This document shows, one piece after another, positions 28,141 through 38,264 of a stretch of DNA of 64,000 bases (the stretch's first letter is position 1; every line of letters starts with the position of its first letter). This DNA comes from Geothrix rubra (GTDB lineage: Bacteria; Acidobacteriota; Holophagae; Holophagales; Holophagaceae), in contig NZ_BSDD01000001.1 in assembly GCF_030268065.1 (NCBI RefSeq), positions 62,001 to 126,000 on the forward strand, in the 5' to 3' direction. Made by a program: the position numbers and the translations under genes. The notes below the pieces were generated by a model. That model was not told the DNA's origin. It did not search any database and saw only the letters and a program-made list of their open reading frames with translations.

Positions 28141-29619
28141 TTGGCGCAGAAGGGCGTGCAGATCATCACCGTGGAACCCGGCAGCCTGGCCGAGGCGGCC
28201 GGGATCCGCCCGGGGGATACGCTGCTGGCCATCAACGGCGAGGCGGTGCTGGACCAGCTGAACTACCAGTTCCTGGTCACCCAGCGGGACGAGACGGACC
28301 TGCTCGTGGGCCGGCCGGACGGCAGCGCCTTCGAGGTCACCGTGGAGAACGGGGGCGAGGGCCTCGGCGTGGACCTGGCCCAGGACGAGGTGAAGGTCTG
28401 CCGGCAGAACTGCGTCTTCTGCTTCGTCCACCAGATGCCCAAGGGCTTCCGGAAATCGCTCTACCTGAAGGACGAGGACATCCGCCTCTCCTTCCTCTAC
28501 GGCCATTTCACCACGCTCTCCAGCAGCGACGATGCGGAGCTGGACCGCATCGTGCGCGAGCGCCTGAGCCCCATCCACGTCTCCGTGCACGCCACGGACC
28601 CGGAGGCCCGGGTGCGGGTGGTGGGCAATCCCCGGGAGGGCGACGTCCTCCGCAAGATCGACCGCCTGCTGGCCGGGGGCATCGACGTCCACACCCAGGC
28701 CGTGGTGGCGCCCGGGCTCAACGACGGCGCCATCTGGCAGCGCACGCTGGACGACCTGTGGGCCCGTCGCCGGGAAGGGCGAGGCGGCGTCCTGAGCCTC
28801 TCCTGCGTGCCCGTGGGCCTCACGGCGCACCGCGACGGCCTGCCCACCGTGCAGGATGTGGACCCCGCCTTCGCCCGGGAGTGGGTGGCCCACTGGACGC
28901 CGGAGGTGCGGCGGTACGCGAAGGCCAATGACGGCGAGCCCTGGCTGCTGCTGGCGGACGAGTGGTTCACCCGCGCCGGCATCGAGGTGCCCGGCCGGGC
29001 CTTCTATTCCCGGAGCTGGGCCCAGCTGGAGAATGGCGTGGGCCTCGTGCGGCGCTTCCTGGAGCACAGCCGCCGCTTCATCCGCAGCCCGCGGGCGAAG
29101 GGCTTCGCGGGCCGCCGGGCCCTGCTCCTGACGGGCGCCAGCTTCGCGCCCACCCTCTCGCGGGTGGTGGCGGAGCTGAACCGCGCCGTCGGGAGCCAGC
29201 TCCGCGTGGCCCCCGCCCGCAACTTCACCTTCGGCGAGAGCGTCACCGTGGCGGGCCTGCTCTGCGGCGAGGACCTGAAGTACGCCGCCCACGCGGACCG
29301 CGAGGCCCGGGGCGGCCGCCCGGACTGGGTGGACGCGGTGGTGGTGCCGTCCGCCAGCCTCCGCACCCACACCGGGCCCACAGACCAGTACACCCTCCGC
29401 GGCCAGGTGGTGCGCGAGGAGGGCACCTTCCTGGACGACCTGACCCTGCCGGAACTGGCCACAGACCTGGGCGTCCCCGCCGTGCCCAGCGGTGCGAACC
29501 TCTCCCACCTCCTGGACCACCTGGAGGCGGCGGACCGGGGCGCCTTCCGTGGCGGGGCCCTGCACCGGACCTTCCATCCCGAGGGGCTCAACCTGCCGCA
29601 GGGCGCCTACAATCCCTGA
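28141..29619 (+). CDS. DUF512 protein with PDZ and radical-SAM-like domains
   Basis: The 492-residue protein belongs to the DUF512 family. It starts with a PDZ-like segment (VEPGSLAEAAGIRPGDTLLAINGE), then carries a cysteine cluster CRQNCVFCF (near 85-93) fitting a CxxxCxxC iron-sulfur site, and ends with a conserved domain rich in Ala, Val and Thr. Family members often occur near nitrogen- or metal-linked genes, but the reaction is not established. The start is TTG 28141 with GGGAG six bases upstream. It is followed by an EamA transporter gene, possibly in the same transcript. Confidence 0.85.
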   Translation: MAQKGVQIITVEPGSLAEAAGIRPGDTLLAINGEAVLDQLNYQFLVTQRDETDLLVGRPDGSAFEVTVENGGEGLGVDLAQDEVKVCRQNCVFCFVHQMPKGFRKSLYLKDEDIRLSFLYGHFTTLSSSDDAELDRIVRERLSPIHVSVHATDPEARVRVVGNPREGDVLRKIDRLLAGGIDVHTQAVVAPGLNDGAIWQRTLDDLWARRREGRGGVLSLSCVPVGLTAHRDGLPTVQDVDPAFAREWVAHWTPEVRRYAKANDGEPWLLLADEWFTRAGIEVPGRAFYSRSWAQLENGVGLVRRFLEHSRRFIRSPRAKGFAGRRALLLTGASFAPTLSRVVAELNRAVGSQLRVAPARNFTFGESVTVAGLLCGEDLKYAAHADREARGGRPDWVDAVVVPSASLRTHTGPTDQYTLRGQVVREEGTFLDDLTLPELATDLGVPAVPSGANLSHLLDHLEAADRGAFRGGALHRTFHPEGLNLPQGAYNP

Positions 29620-29710
29620 CGCAGACCGATCTGCGGAAAGCCGGGCGTCTGCGGTTCCCCTTTCGCTGCCTGCATCGGATGATGAGGCAACGACCCGAAG
29701 GAAGTCCTGG

Positions 29711-30604
29711 ATGCCCACTGCCGCCGCCCTGTCCCGCAGCCGCGCCCAGGCGCGCATGGAACTGGCCGGCTCGGCGTTCTGCTTCGGCCTCATGGCCATC
29801 CTGGCCCGGAAGCTCAGCCAGCCGGGCATGGGCTTCACCGCCGGGCACCTCTCCGTCATCCGCTTCGTCGTGGGAGTCGTCCTGAGTCTGGCGGCCTTCC
29901 GGATCTGGCCGGGCCTGTACCGGCCCGGGAACTACCGCCTGCTGGTGCTTCGTGGCCTTTCGGGCGGCCTCGTGGTGGTGCTCTATTTCTACGCCCTGGC
30001 CCGCATTCCGGCCGGCGAGGCCGGGATCCTCTACAACCTGTTCCCGGTCTTCGCCACGGCCATGTCTCTCTTCCTGTTCCGGGAGCGGCCCACGATCCAC
30101 CTCCTGGTGGCCATCCTCGCGGCCTCTCTGGGCGTGGTGCTGGTCCTGGGGCAGGGCGGTGTCGCCCTGGCCGTGCGCCTGGGTGCGGGCGAGGCCGCGG
30201 CCCTGGCGGCGGCGGTGTTCGCGGCGGTGAGCGCCAACGCCATCCGGGCGGCCCGGCCCACGGACAATGCCCCGACCATCTTCTTCTTCTTCTGCCTGGC
30301 CGGACTGCCGGTGGTCCTGCCCTTCGCCCTGGACCCGTGGCCCGGGGGGCTGGTCCCCTGGCTGGTGGCCCTCCTCATGAGCCTCCTGGCCTTCGCGGGC
30401 CAGCTCCTCATGGCGGAGGCCTACGGGGCCCTCTCCGTGGCCGAGGCGGCCATCTGGCTCCAGCTCATGCCCGTGGTGCAGTACCTGCTGGCCGTGCCCC
30501 TCCTGGGGGAGCGGGCCACGACCGCGGGGCTCGCGGGCGTGGCACTCACCGTGACCGGCGTGGCCTACGGGACGGCCCTGGGGCACCGGCGCAGGACGGC
30601 CTGA
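29711..30604 (+). CDS. EamA/DMT-family inner-membrane transporter
   Basis: The 297-residue protein shows about ten hydrophobic helices arranged as two EamA repeats, with the first starting at about 15 and the second near 150. Family members export metabolites such as amino acids or sugars by proton antiport; the substrate cannot be deduced. The ATG at 29711 has AAGGAAG upstream and comes just before the first helix. A terminator follows at 30611. Confidence 0.85.
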   Translation: MPTAAALSRSRAQARMELAGSAFCFGLMAILARKLSQPGMGFTAGHLSVIRFVVGVVLSLAAFRIWPGLYRPGNYRLLVLRGLSGGLVVVLYFYALARIPAGEAGILYNLFPVFATAMSLFLFRERPTIHLLVAILAASLGVVLVLGQGGVALAVRLGAGEAAALAAAVFAAVSANAIRAARPTDNAPTIFFFFCLAGLPVVLPFALDPWPGGLVPWLVALLMSLLAFAGQLLMAEAYGALSVAEAAIWLQLMPVVQYLLAVPLLGERATTAGLAGVALTVTGVAYGTALGHRRRTA

Positions 30605-30610
30605 ACAGGA

Positions 30611-30634
30611 AAGGCCCCGCCGGAGCGGGGCCTT
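30611..30634. terminator. Hairpin terminator between converging genes
   Basis: AAGGCCCCGC pairs perfectly with GCGGGGCCTT around a four-base loop. It lies between the EamA gene and the end of the tonB operon and could serve both strands. Confidence 0.8.
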
Positions 30635-30652
30635 CCATCACGCGGCTCAGGT

Positions 30653-31165
30653 TCAGCCGTTGGTCGGGGCAGCCGTGGCTGCCGCGGGACGCTTCAGGAT
30701 GGAGACGGCCACCTTCACGTCGCCGCCGTCCTGACCCTGGAACTTGTCGGCCTGCTCCAGGGACTTCTTCTTCGCCGTGTCGGAGGCCACGCGGATGGCG
30801 TCCAGGGCATCGACGGCGTTCTGGAACTTCACGTCCTCGTCGATCTTCAGGAAGATCTTGCGGTAGCCCAGGGGCTGCAGCATGACGATGTCGGGAAGCT
30901 TCTGCTTGATGCCGTCGGCATCGATGGGATCGGCCTGGAGCATGAGCTTGCCGTCCTTGTCGATGCTGATGACGACAGGAGGATTGTTCGGATCGGGCTT
31001 GGGCGGGGTCGTGGTCTGGATGACCTGGGGAACCACCACCTTCATGGCCTTGGCGAGGCCGGGCACCATCACGATGAAGACGATCAGGAGCACCAGCACG
31101 ATGTCGATCAACGGGGTGACGTTGATGTCGGATTTCTGCTTGCCCTTCGGGCCACCGGCATCCAT
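30653..31165 (-). CDS. exbD: ExbD/TolR-type biopolymer transport protein (second copy)
   Basis: This 170-residue ExbD has a short cytoplasmic start, one transmembrane helix (about 23-45) carrying the essential aspartate in INVTPLIDIVLVLL, and a periplasmic domain. Together with ExbB it uses the proton gradient to energise TonB. Its ATG overlaps the stop of the upstream exbD by one base. Having two unlike ExbD proteins in one operon suggests a heteromeric or double-system arrangement. Confidence 0.9.
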   Translation of the reverse strand: MDAGGPKGKQKSDINVTPLIDIVLVLLIVFIVMVPGLAKAMKVVVPQVIQTTTPPKPDPNNPPVVISIDKDGKLMLQADPIDADGIKQKLPDIVMLQPLGYRKIFLKIDEDVKFQNAVDALDAIRVASDTAKKKSLEQADKFQGQDGGDVKVAVSILKRPAAATAAPTNG

Positions 31166-31662
31166 TACTGGCCTCCTTCCTTCTTGTCCTCGGCCGTCAC
31201 GATGGACGCCTCGTCGGCGCCACCCTTGCGACAGGCCTGGAACAGCTCATTGACGTACTTGAAGGGGAGATCCGCATCGGCCTTGACGAACACCCGCTTG
31301 TCCACGTGCTGCGAGACGTTGCGGTTGATGTAGTCGATGAGCTTCTGCTGCTCGGCCTCGTTGCCGATGGAGAACCGCTCGTCCTTGGCATCCTTGTCGT
31401 CGATCAGGATGGGGCCGGGGCCGGTCACTTCATAGGTTCGGGGATCGCGCTTGGAGGTGAACATCAGGGTGAGGTACTTGACCCCCTGATCCTCCTGCTG
31501 GTCCACCTTCGGGGCATGCTTGGAGAGCGGCAGCTTGACGGCATTGTTCACGGCGGGCGTGATCACGATGAAGATGATCAGCAGCACCAGAACGATGTCC
31601 ACAAGCGGCGTGACGTTGATGTCGGCCTTCATGCCACCCTTGGAACCACCACCTGCATCCAT
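31165..31662 (-). CDS. exbD: ExbD/TolR-type biopolymer transport protein (first copy)
   Basis: This 165-residue ExbD has a Gly-rich start, the transmembrane helix with INVTPLVDIVLVLLIIF (proton-channel aspartate) and a longer periplasmic domain ending in a Lys/Glu tail. The ATG at 31662 is fixed by an ideal AAGGAGG six bases upstream; an upstream in-frame start at 31698 is less likely. It differs clearly from the second ExbD in its periplasmic part, so the two are not a recent duplicate. Confidence 0.9.
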   Translation of the reverse strand: MDAGGGSKGGMKADINVTPLVDIVLVLLIIFIVITPAVNNAVKLPLSKHAPKVDQQEDQGVKYLTLMFTSKRDPRTYEVTGPGPILIDDKDAKDERFSIGNEAEQQKLIDYINRNVSQHVDKRVFVKADADLPFKYVNELFQACRKGGADEASIVTAEDKKEGGQ

Positions 31663-31719
31663 GGTGTCCTCCTTGAAGAATGGCCCGGGGGTTCGCACCC
31701 CCGGGCCGGGGTGGAATGA

Positions 31720-32442
31720 CTAGGCCTGGCTCTCGCGGCGGATGAACTCGTCGATCATCTGGGAGGCCGCGTTGTTGATGTTGGTGACGACCATGTCCTG
31801 CTTGTTGGTGAGCAGGTTGTAGAACCACACGGCCGGGATGGCGCAGACGAGGCCGAGGGCGGTGGTGGCCAGGGCCTCACCGATGGAGCCGGCCAGGGCG
31901 TTGATGTCGCCGGCGCCCTTGGTCTTCAGGTCGGAGAACACCTTGATGATGCCGACCACGGTGCCGAGCAGGCCGATGAAGGGGGCCAGGGCGCCGATGG
32001 TGGCCAGGCTGCTCATGCCCTTCTTCAGGAGCTCGACGACCTCGGCGGTGCCGCGGACGATGGCGCGCTCCACGGGCTGGATGGCGTCATGGTTGGGGTT
32101 CATGGTCTTGAGCTGCTTCTCGTACTGGAAGATGTCGAGGCCGTGCTTCAGCACCAGCGCCACGTGGGACTTGTTGTGGGTGGTGGCGGCGCGCTTGGCG
32201 GCCTCGAAGTCGCCGCGGCGGAGGGTGTCCATGAAGAGCTTCAGGAACTTCTCGGAGGCGGCGTTGCTCTGCCCGTAGGTCACGAAGCGCTCGATGGCGA
32301 CGTAGATCTGAAGGGCGATCAGGACGAAGAGCAGGATGATGATGAACTTGTTGAAGATGGAGGCGGCGTGCCAGATCTCCATCGGGGAGAAGCCCTGCCC
32401 TTCGGCAAGCGCGATCACCAGGGGGGAAGCAAGCAGGTTCAT
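31720..32442 (-). CDS. exbB: MotA/TolQ/ExbB proton channel protein
   Basis: ExbB forms the pentameric proton channel that drives TonB. The 240-residue inner-membrane protein has a first helix (about 28-50), a cytoplasmic region and the two paired helices of the MotA_ExbB domain, including GALAPFIGLLGTVVGIIKVF and LVCAIPAVWFYNLLTNK. It lies between tonB and the two exbD genes, a standard order. Which outer-membrane receptors it serves cannot be told here; none is encoded nearby. Confidence 0.92.
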   Translation of the reverse strand: MNLLASPLVIALAEGQGFSPMEIWHAASIFNKFIIILLFVLIALQIYVAIERFVTYGQSNAASEKFLKLFMDTLRRGDFEAAKRAATTHNKSHVALVLKHGLDIFQYEKQLKTMNPNHDAIQPVERAIVRGTAEVVELLKKGMSSLATIGALAPFIGLLGTVVGIIKVFSDLKTKGAGDINALAGSIGEALATTALGLVCAIPAVWFYNLLTNKQDMVVTNINNAASQMIDEFIRRESQA

Positions 32443-32535
32443 TGGGGTTTCCTTGTAAGAGAGTGAAGTGGCGTAGGGAGGGTTGCGTTCGGCGGAAGTC
32501 CGCCCGTCATGTGGTGCCGGATCAGGCGGGGCGCC

Positions 32536-33339
<804 letters not shown>

Positions 33340-33600
33340 GCGACTCCCTTAAAGATCCGGGGAAAAACAGCGAGCCGAACTGGCGGGATCACCAATCCGG
33401 CTTCATGAAAGTGGGATAAAGAACTGGGGCAAGCCCAACGGCTAAGATGGCAAAGGACCGCCCCCGGGTCAAGCGCAGAAAACCCGCGCAATGCCACACG
33501 GGCACGGTGTTCCGCGTTTTTTTCATGTCTGTTCCACGGCGGATTCACGGGGCAAAGCGGTGGGGCTGTTAATTTTTGTTAAGAAGGCCGGGTCACACTC

Positions 33601-34746
33601 ATGTCATCGATCACAACTCGTCTGTTCGCAGTCCGGAACGAATCGCCCGGTGCAGGGCCCGCGCGGGCGGGGCGCTTCGCCACCGCCCACGGGGAGGTGC
33701 TGACGCCGGCCTTCATGCCCGTGGGCACTCAGGGGACGGTGAAGGGGATTACCCCGGAGCAGCTCCGGGAGATCGGCCCCCAGGTGATCCTCGGGAACAC
33801 CTACCACCTGGGGCTCCGTCCGGGCGATGGCCTGGTGGCGCGCCTGGGCGGGCTGCACCGCTTCATGGGCTGGGACGGGCCCATCCTCACGGACTCCGGG
33901 GGCTTCCAGGTGTTCTCCCTGGCCTCCCTGCGGAAGATGACGGAGGAGGGCGTGACCTTCCAGAGCCACGTGGACGGGAGCCCCCAGTTCCTCTCGCCGG
34001 AGCGGAGCCTGGAGATCCAGCGGAACCTGGGCTCCGACATCTGCATGGCCCTGGACGAATGCCCGCCGGGGCGCCTGGAGCGTCCCAAGCTGGAGGAGAG
34101 CATGGCCCGGACCACGCGATGGCTGGCCCGGAGCCGCGCGGTGCCGCTCCGGACCCACCAGGGACTCTTCGCCATCAACCAGGGCGGGACCCACCTCGAC
34201 CTGCGGCGCCGCCACCTGGCCGAGGCCCTGGAGCTGGACGCCAAGACCCCCTTCCAGGGCTTCGCCGTGGGCGGCCTCAGCGTGGGCGAGCCCAAGGAGG
34301 CGATGAACGCGGTCCTGGCCGAATTCGTGCGCGAGCTGCCGGCCGAGCGCCCCCGCTACCTCATGGGCGTGGGCACGCCCGAGGACCTGCTCTTCGGCAT
34401 CGAGCAGGGGGTGGACCTCTTCGACTGCGTCCTGCCCAGCCGGGAGGCCCGCCACGGCAGGATCCTCACCAGCCGGGGCAAGCTCAATCTCAAGAACGCC
34501 CGCCACCGGGAGGCGGACCTGCCCCTGGACCCCGATTGCGGCTGCTACACCTGCCGGACCTTCAGCCGGGCCTACCTGCACCACCTCTTCCGCTGCGGCG
34601 AGCTGTTGGCCTTCACGCTGAACACGATCCACAACCTGAGCTACACTGTGGGGCTCACCCGAGCCGCGCGACAGGCCCTGCTGGAGGACCGTTTCCCCGC
34701 CTTCGCCCAGACCGCGCGCGCCGGATGGATGACCGAGGAGCCCTGA
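33601..34746 (+). CDS. tgt: Queuine/preQ1 tRNA-guanine transglycosylase
   Basis: Tgt swaps guanine for preQ1 at the wobble position of GUN-anticodon tRNAs. The 381-residue protein has TDSGGFQVFSL (active-site Asp), the VGGLSVGEPKEAM substrate-binding stretch, DCVLPSREARHG and the zinc site CGCYTCRTF...HH (near 311-325). It is followed immediately by yajC and secDF, an order shared with many bacteria. ATG 33601 begins five residues before the family core; its ribosome site is weak. Confidence 0.95.
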   Translation: MSSITTRLFAVRNESPGAGPARAGRFATAHGEVLTPAFMPVGTQGTVKGITPEQLREIGPQVILGNTYHLGLRPGDGLVARLGGLHRFMGWDGPILTDSGGFQVFSLASLRKMTEEGVTFQSHVDGSPQFLSPERSLEIQRNLGSDICMALDECPPGRLERPKLEESMARTTRWLARSRAVPLRTHQGLFAINQGGTHLDLRRRHLAEALELDAKTPFQGFAVGGLSVGEPKEAMNAVLAEFVRELPAERPRYLMGVGTPEDLLFGIEQGVDLFDCVLPSREARHGRILTSRGKLNLKNARHREADLPLDPDCGCYTCRTFSRAYLHHLFRCGELLAFTLNTIHNLSYTVGLTRAARQALLEDRFPAFAQTARAGWMTEEP

Positions 34747-35058
34747 ATGACCTTCGCCCTGATCCAGCAGACCCCCGCCGCCGGCCCTCCGGGCTGGACG
34801 CAGTTCGTGTTCATCGGCGGCATGGCCCTGATGTTCTACTTCCTCCTCATCCGGCCCCAGAGCAAGGCCCGGAAGGAGATGGAGGCCCGACTCTCGAAGC
34901 TGAAGGCCGGCGACGAGGTCATCCTGACCTCCGGCCTCTACGCCACCATCGACCGCGTCGAGGACAAGCACATCTGGCTGAAGCTCGGCGGGAGTGTCGT
35001 CAAGGCCCGCCGCACTGCCGTGGCCTCCCTCGCCGCCGAACCCGAGTCCCAGAACTGA
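34747..35058 (+). CDS. yajC: Preprotein translocase auxiliary subunit YajC
   Basis: YajC associates with SecDF to support Sec export. The 103-residue protein has one N-terminal membrane helix (about 22-38, FVFIGGMALMFYFLLIRP) with the family RPQ motif, then a basic domain (EVILTSGLYATIDRVED). Its ATG follows the tgt stop with no gap, so the two are translationally linked. A GGCCCGGC hairpin (about 35073-35091) separates it from secDF and may tune downstream expression. Confidence 0.94.
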   Translation: MTFALIQQTPAAGPPGWTQFVFIGGMALMFYFLLIRPQSKARKEMEARLSKLKAGDEVILTSGLYATIDRVEDKHIWLKLGGSVVKARRTAVASLAAEPESQN

Positions 35059-35111
35059 TCCTCCTTCCCACCGGCCCGGCCATGCCGGGCCGCCTTCTCT
35101 AGGAGCGCCCC

Positions 35112-37958
35112 GTGACCAAACGGAGCCTCTGGCGCCTCATCATCGTCCTCGCCGTGCTCGCCGGATGCGGCTATTTCTTCACGCCCCTCTCCAAGGTGAA
35201 GCTGGGCCTCGACCTCCGGGGCGGCGTCCACTTCGAGCTGGAAGTCCAGGGCCAGGAGGCCCTCGCCGCCGACCTGCGCGACACGCGGGACCGGCTGTCC
35301 TCCCGCCTGCGGGACAAGGGCCTGACCGCCGCCGTGGAGGTGGACGGTACGACGCTGCGCGTGGACGGGGCTGGCGCCGACCAGAAGGCCACCCTCGAGA
35401 AGGTGGTGAAGGACTTCTTCCCCGGCTACCTCCTGGCGGAGGATGGCGCCAGCTACCGCCTCTCCCAGAAGTCGGACTACCAGAAGCAGCTGAAGGATGA
35501 CGCCAACAAGCGGGCCCTGGAGGTCATCGAGAAGCGCATCCGCGACATCGACCCGGCCAACGTGCTGGAACCCGAGATCACCGCCAGCGGCGCCGAGGGC
35601 AACCGCATCGTGGTGGAGATCCCCGGCATCGAGGAGGGCGACCGGGAGCGCATCAAGAAGCTGCTGGCCACGCCGGGCCACCTGGAGCAGCGGCTCCTGG
35701 CCAAGACGGATGTGATCAAGTTCCCCACCCGCGAGGCGGCCCTGGCCCACTTCCAGGGGAAGATCCCCGAGCAGTTCGAGCTGCGGCCGGAGATCGAGAG
35801 CGACCGTGCGGCCCGCCGTGCCGGCCAGCCCGTCGAGAAGGTCAAGCCCGGCGAGGAGAGGATCAGCGCCTGGGTGCTGCTGGACCGCACCATGAGCGTG
35901 GACGGCGCCGACATCATCGACGCCCACCGGGCCTCCAACCCCCAGACCGAAGCGAACGAGGTGAACTTCACCCTCAACAAGAAGGGGGATGACGACTTCG
36001 CCCGCCTCACCGGCATCGCCGCGGACGAGAACCGCCTCATCGCCATCGTGCTGGACCACAAGATCATCACGGAGCTGAGCGCCAAGGAGAAGATCATCGG
36101 CGGCGCGGTCCGCATCAGCGGCAACTTCACCGCCCAGGACGCGGATGACCTGGCCAGCCAGCTCCGCAGCGGCGCCCTGCGCGCACCCATGAAGTTCCTG
36201 GAGGAGCGGGTCGTGGGTCCCGGCCTCGGCCGCGACTCCATCCACGCCGGCGTGAGGGCCGCCCTCATCGGCTTCCTCACGATCATCCTGTTCATGGTGA
36301 TCTTCTACCACTGGTCCGGCGTCAACGCGATCGTGGCCCTCACCGTGAACGTCGTGGTGATGCTGGGACTGCTCGGCTCCTTCCGGGCGACCCTCACCCT
36401 GCCGGGCATCGCCGGCTTCGCCCTGACATTGGGCATGGCCGTGGACGCCAACATCCTCATCTTCGAGCGCATCAAGGAGGAACTGGCCCTCGGCAAGAGT
36501 GTGCCGGGAGCCATCGATGCCGGGTTCGACCGGGTGTTCTGGACCATCGTGGACAGCCACGTGACCCAGCTCTTCGCGGCCCTCCTGCTGTTCATCTTCG
36601 GCACCGGCCCCGTGAAGGGCTTCGCCGTGACCCTCACCGTGGGCGTGGTGGCCAGCCTCTTCACCAGCATCTACATCAGCCGGTTCATCTACGACTGGGT
36701 GCTGGAGCACCACCCCGGCACCAAGACCCTCTCCGTGGGCACCCACACGTTCTTCAAGGGCGCCTCCTTCGACTTCATGAAGTACAAGGGCATGGCCCTG
36801 GCCATCAGCTGGGGCATCATCCTCGTCAGCCTCGCCTACGTCCATCCCTGGCACATCACGAACAATCCGCGGATCAAGCTGGGCATGCAGTTTGTCGGCG
36901 GCAACGACATGACCGTGCGCTTCCGCGGGCCCATGGAGCCGGAGACCATCCGGGCCGCCCTGGGCAAGGGCGGCTTTGCCGACGCCTCCGTGGTGGCCTA
37001 CGAAGGCAGCGACAAGTCGTACCAGGACTTCGCCGTGAAGGTGAAGGCCCGGAAGGACGCCGACCAGAAGGACGCCACCCAGCAGGCCAACGCCCTCCGC
37101 GCCATCTTCAAGCAGCTGGATCCCGAGGCTGCGGTGAGCACCCTGCCGCCCCTCAACCTGGAAGGCTCGAAGAACCTCTCGGACGACCTGGTCAAGGCCA
37201 ATCCCATGGGCGTCCAGCAGGACGACCAGGGACAGGCCCTGAATGCGGCCTACGGGCCCATGGCGGACAAGATCATCGCCCTCCGAGACCGGCTGCCCTC
37301 GGGGCTCTACCAGAGCTTCGACCAGCTGCCGACGGACATTCCCCAGGCCGTGAAGGACACGGTGAAGAAGGACTACCGCCTCGGCTCCGTGGGCATCCAG
37401 AAGGACGAGAGCTTCTCGCCCAGCATCTCCGGCGAGTGGACCCGGAAGACCCTCACGGCCGTGATGTGGGCGAGCATCGCCATCCTGATCTACGTGATGT
37501 TCCGCTTCACCCTGAGCTACGCCGTGGGCGGCATCGTGGCCCTCATCCACGACATGCTCATGGCCCTGGCCCTCTTCGCGGCCTTCGGGTACGAGTTCAA
37601 CGTCCCGGTGGTGGCCAGCTTCCTGACCCTGATGGGCTACTCCATGGCCGACACCATCGTGGTCTTCGACCGCATCCGCGAGAACAGCCACAAGCCGGAG
37701 TACCGCCGCGCCTCCATCACGAAGCTGGTGAACGATTCCATCAACCAGACCCTGAGCCGGACCATCCTCACCTCGGTGTCCGTGCTCTTCGTGAGCGTCT
37801 GCCTCTGGCTCTTCGGCGGCCCGGCCCTCCATGACCTGGCCTTCCCCCTGGTCATCGGCGTCATCACCGGCACCTACAGCTCGATCTACATCGCCAGCCC
37901 GGTGGTCGTGTACTGGGACCAGTGGTTCGGCGGCAAGGACAAGCTGAAGCAGCATTGA
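35112..37958 (+). CDS. secDF: Fused protein translocase subunit SecDF
   Basis: The 948-residue protein joins SecD and SecF in one chain; it uses the proton motive force to complete Sec export. The SecD half has the early helix, a large periplasmic P1 region (DLRGGVHFELEVQGQ) and six-helix bundle (AVDANILIFERIKEE). The SecF half starts near residue 550 and ends with MADTIVVFDRIREN. Start is GTG 35112 with AGGAGCG upstream. The last 23 codons including stop are repeated at 38084-38152, and the last 11 again at 38267-38299. Confidence 0.94.
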   Translation: MTKRSLWRLIIVLAVLAGCGYFFTPLSKVKLGLDLRGGVHFELEVQGQEALAADLRDTRDRLSSRLRDKGLTAAVEVDGTTLRVDGAGADQKATLEKVVKDFFPGYLLAEDGASYRLSQKSDYQKQLKDDANKRALEVIEKRIRDIDPANVLEPEITASGAEGNRIVVEIPGIEEGDRERIKKLLATPGHLEQRLLAKTDVIKFPTREAALAHFQGKIPEQFELRPEIESDRAARRAGQPVEKVKPGEERISAWVLLDRTMSVDGADIIDAHRASNPQTEANEVNFTLNKKGDDDFARLTGIAADENRLIAIVLDHKIITELSAKEKIIGGAVRISGNFTAQDADDLASQLRSGALRAPMKFLEERVVGPGLGRDSIHAGVRAALIGFLTIILFMVIFYHWSGVNAIVALTVNVVVMLGLLGSFRATLTLPGIAGFALTLGMAVDANILIFERIKEELALGKSVPGAIDAGFDRVFWTIVDSHVTQLFAALLLFIFGTGPVKGFAVTLTVGVVASLFTSIYISRFIYDWVLEHHPGTKTLSVGTHTFFKGASFDFMKYKGMALAISWGIILVSLAYVHPWHITNNPRIKLGMQFVGGNDMTVRFRGPMEPETIRAALGKGGFADASVVAYEGSDKSYQDFAVKVKARKDADQKDATQQANALRAIFKQLDPEAAVSTLPPLNLEGSKNLSDDLVKANPMGVQQDDQGQALNAAYGPMADKIIALRDRLPSGLYQSFDQLPTDIPQAVKDTVKKDYRLGSVGIQKDESFSPSISGEWTRKTLTAVMWASIAILIYVMFRFTLSYAVGGIVALIHDMLMALALFAAFGYEFNVPVVASFLTLMGYSMADTIVVFDRIRENSHKPEYRRASITKLVNDSINQTLSRTILTSVSVLFVSVCLWLFGGPALHDLAFPLVIGVITGTYSSIYIASPVVVYWDQWFGGKDKLKQH

Positions 37959-38083
37959 CGAGTGGTGCCGGGCTGGCAACGGCCAGCTCGATCACCATTC
38001 GCCAGGATTGGCGAATGGGACCGTGTGGGCGGAGCCCACAACGGCCCCGCAGGGGCGGGGGCCCAGGACGGGCCCCCGTCAGC
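37959..38083 (+). repeat. First hairpin-rich spacer after secDF
   Basis: This 125-base non-coding spacer lies between the secDF stop and the first extra tail copy. It contains CTCGATC followed by a hairpin with a 9-bp stem (CCATTCGCC with GGCGAATGG), a 6-bp hairpin GTGGGC/GCCCAC, and a GGGGCCC/GGGCCCC palindrome just before the copied tail. The layout resembles the second spacer but the bases differ, and CTCCCGCTC is absent. Confidence 0.7.
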
Positions 38084-38152
38084 ATCGCCAGCCCGGTGGT
38101 CGTGTACTGGGACCAGTGGTTCGGCGGCAAGGACAAGCTCAAACAGCATTGA
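38084..38152 (+). repeat. First extra copy of the secDF 3' end
   Basis: Sixty-nine bases repeat the last 22 codons and stop of secDF (37890-37958), period 194 bases. The copy reads IASPVVVYWDQWFGG then KDKLKQH. Only two bases differ and both are silent (Leu CTG/CTC, Lys AAG/AAA). The copy has no start codon or ribosome site. Confidence 0.92.
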
Positions 38153-38264
38153 CGTGCCTGGGCGCGCCGTTCCGGCGCGCACGGCACCTCTGGCGGCCCT
38201 CGATCGGACGCGCCATTCAGGCGCGTCCTCCCGCTCGCGCAGGCGCTCGCGGAGAGGGGCCCCC
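38153..38264 (+). repeat. Second hairpin-rich spacer after secDF, with two-hairpin module
   Basis: This spacer holds GCGCGCC/GGCGCGC (7 bp), CGATCG, a perfect 8-bp hairpin at 38207-38227 (GACGCGCC, loop ATTCA, GGCGCGTC), CTCCCGCTC at 38228-38236 and TCGCGGAG at 38247-38254, then GGGGCCCC just before the next tail copy. The module matches those at 873-932 (reverse strand) and 17448-17490. Confidence 0.75.

Noticed and set aside
31165-31662. Two exbD genes as a recent duplication or assembly error
   Set aside because: Their periplasmic domains differ strongly, so they are distinct paralogues, common in TonB operons.
35073-35091. Hairpin between yajC and secDF as a terminator
   Set aside because: It has no T-run and the genes belong to a classic operon; at most it attenuates expression.
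37922-38152. Small frame of about 76 codons containing the secDF tail copy
   Set aside because: It only exists because the repeated tail stays in frame with upstream secDF sequence read in another register; there is no ribosome site and the start lies inside secDF.
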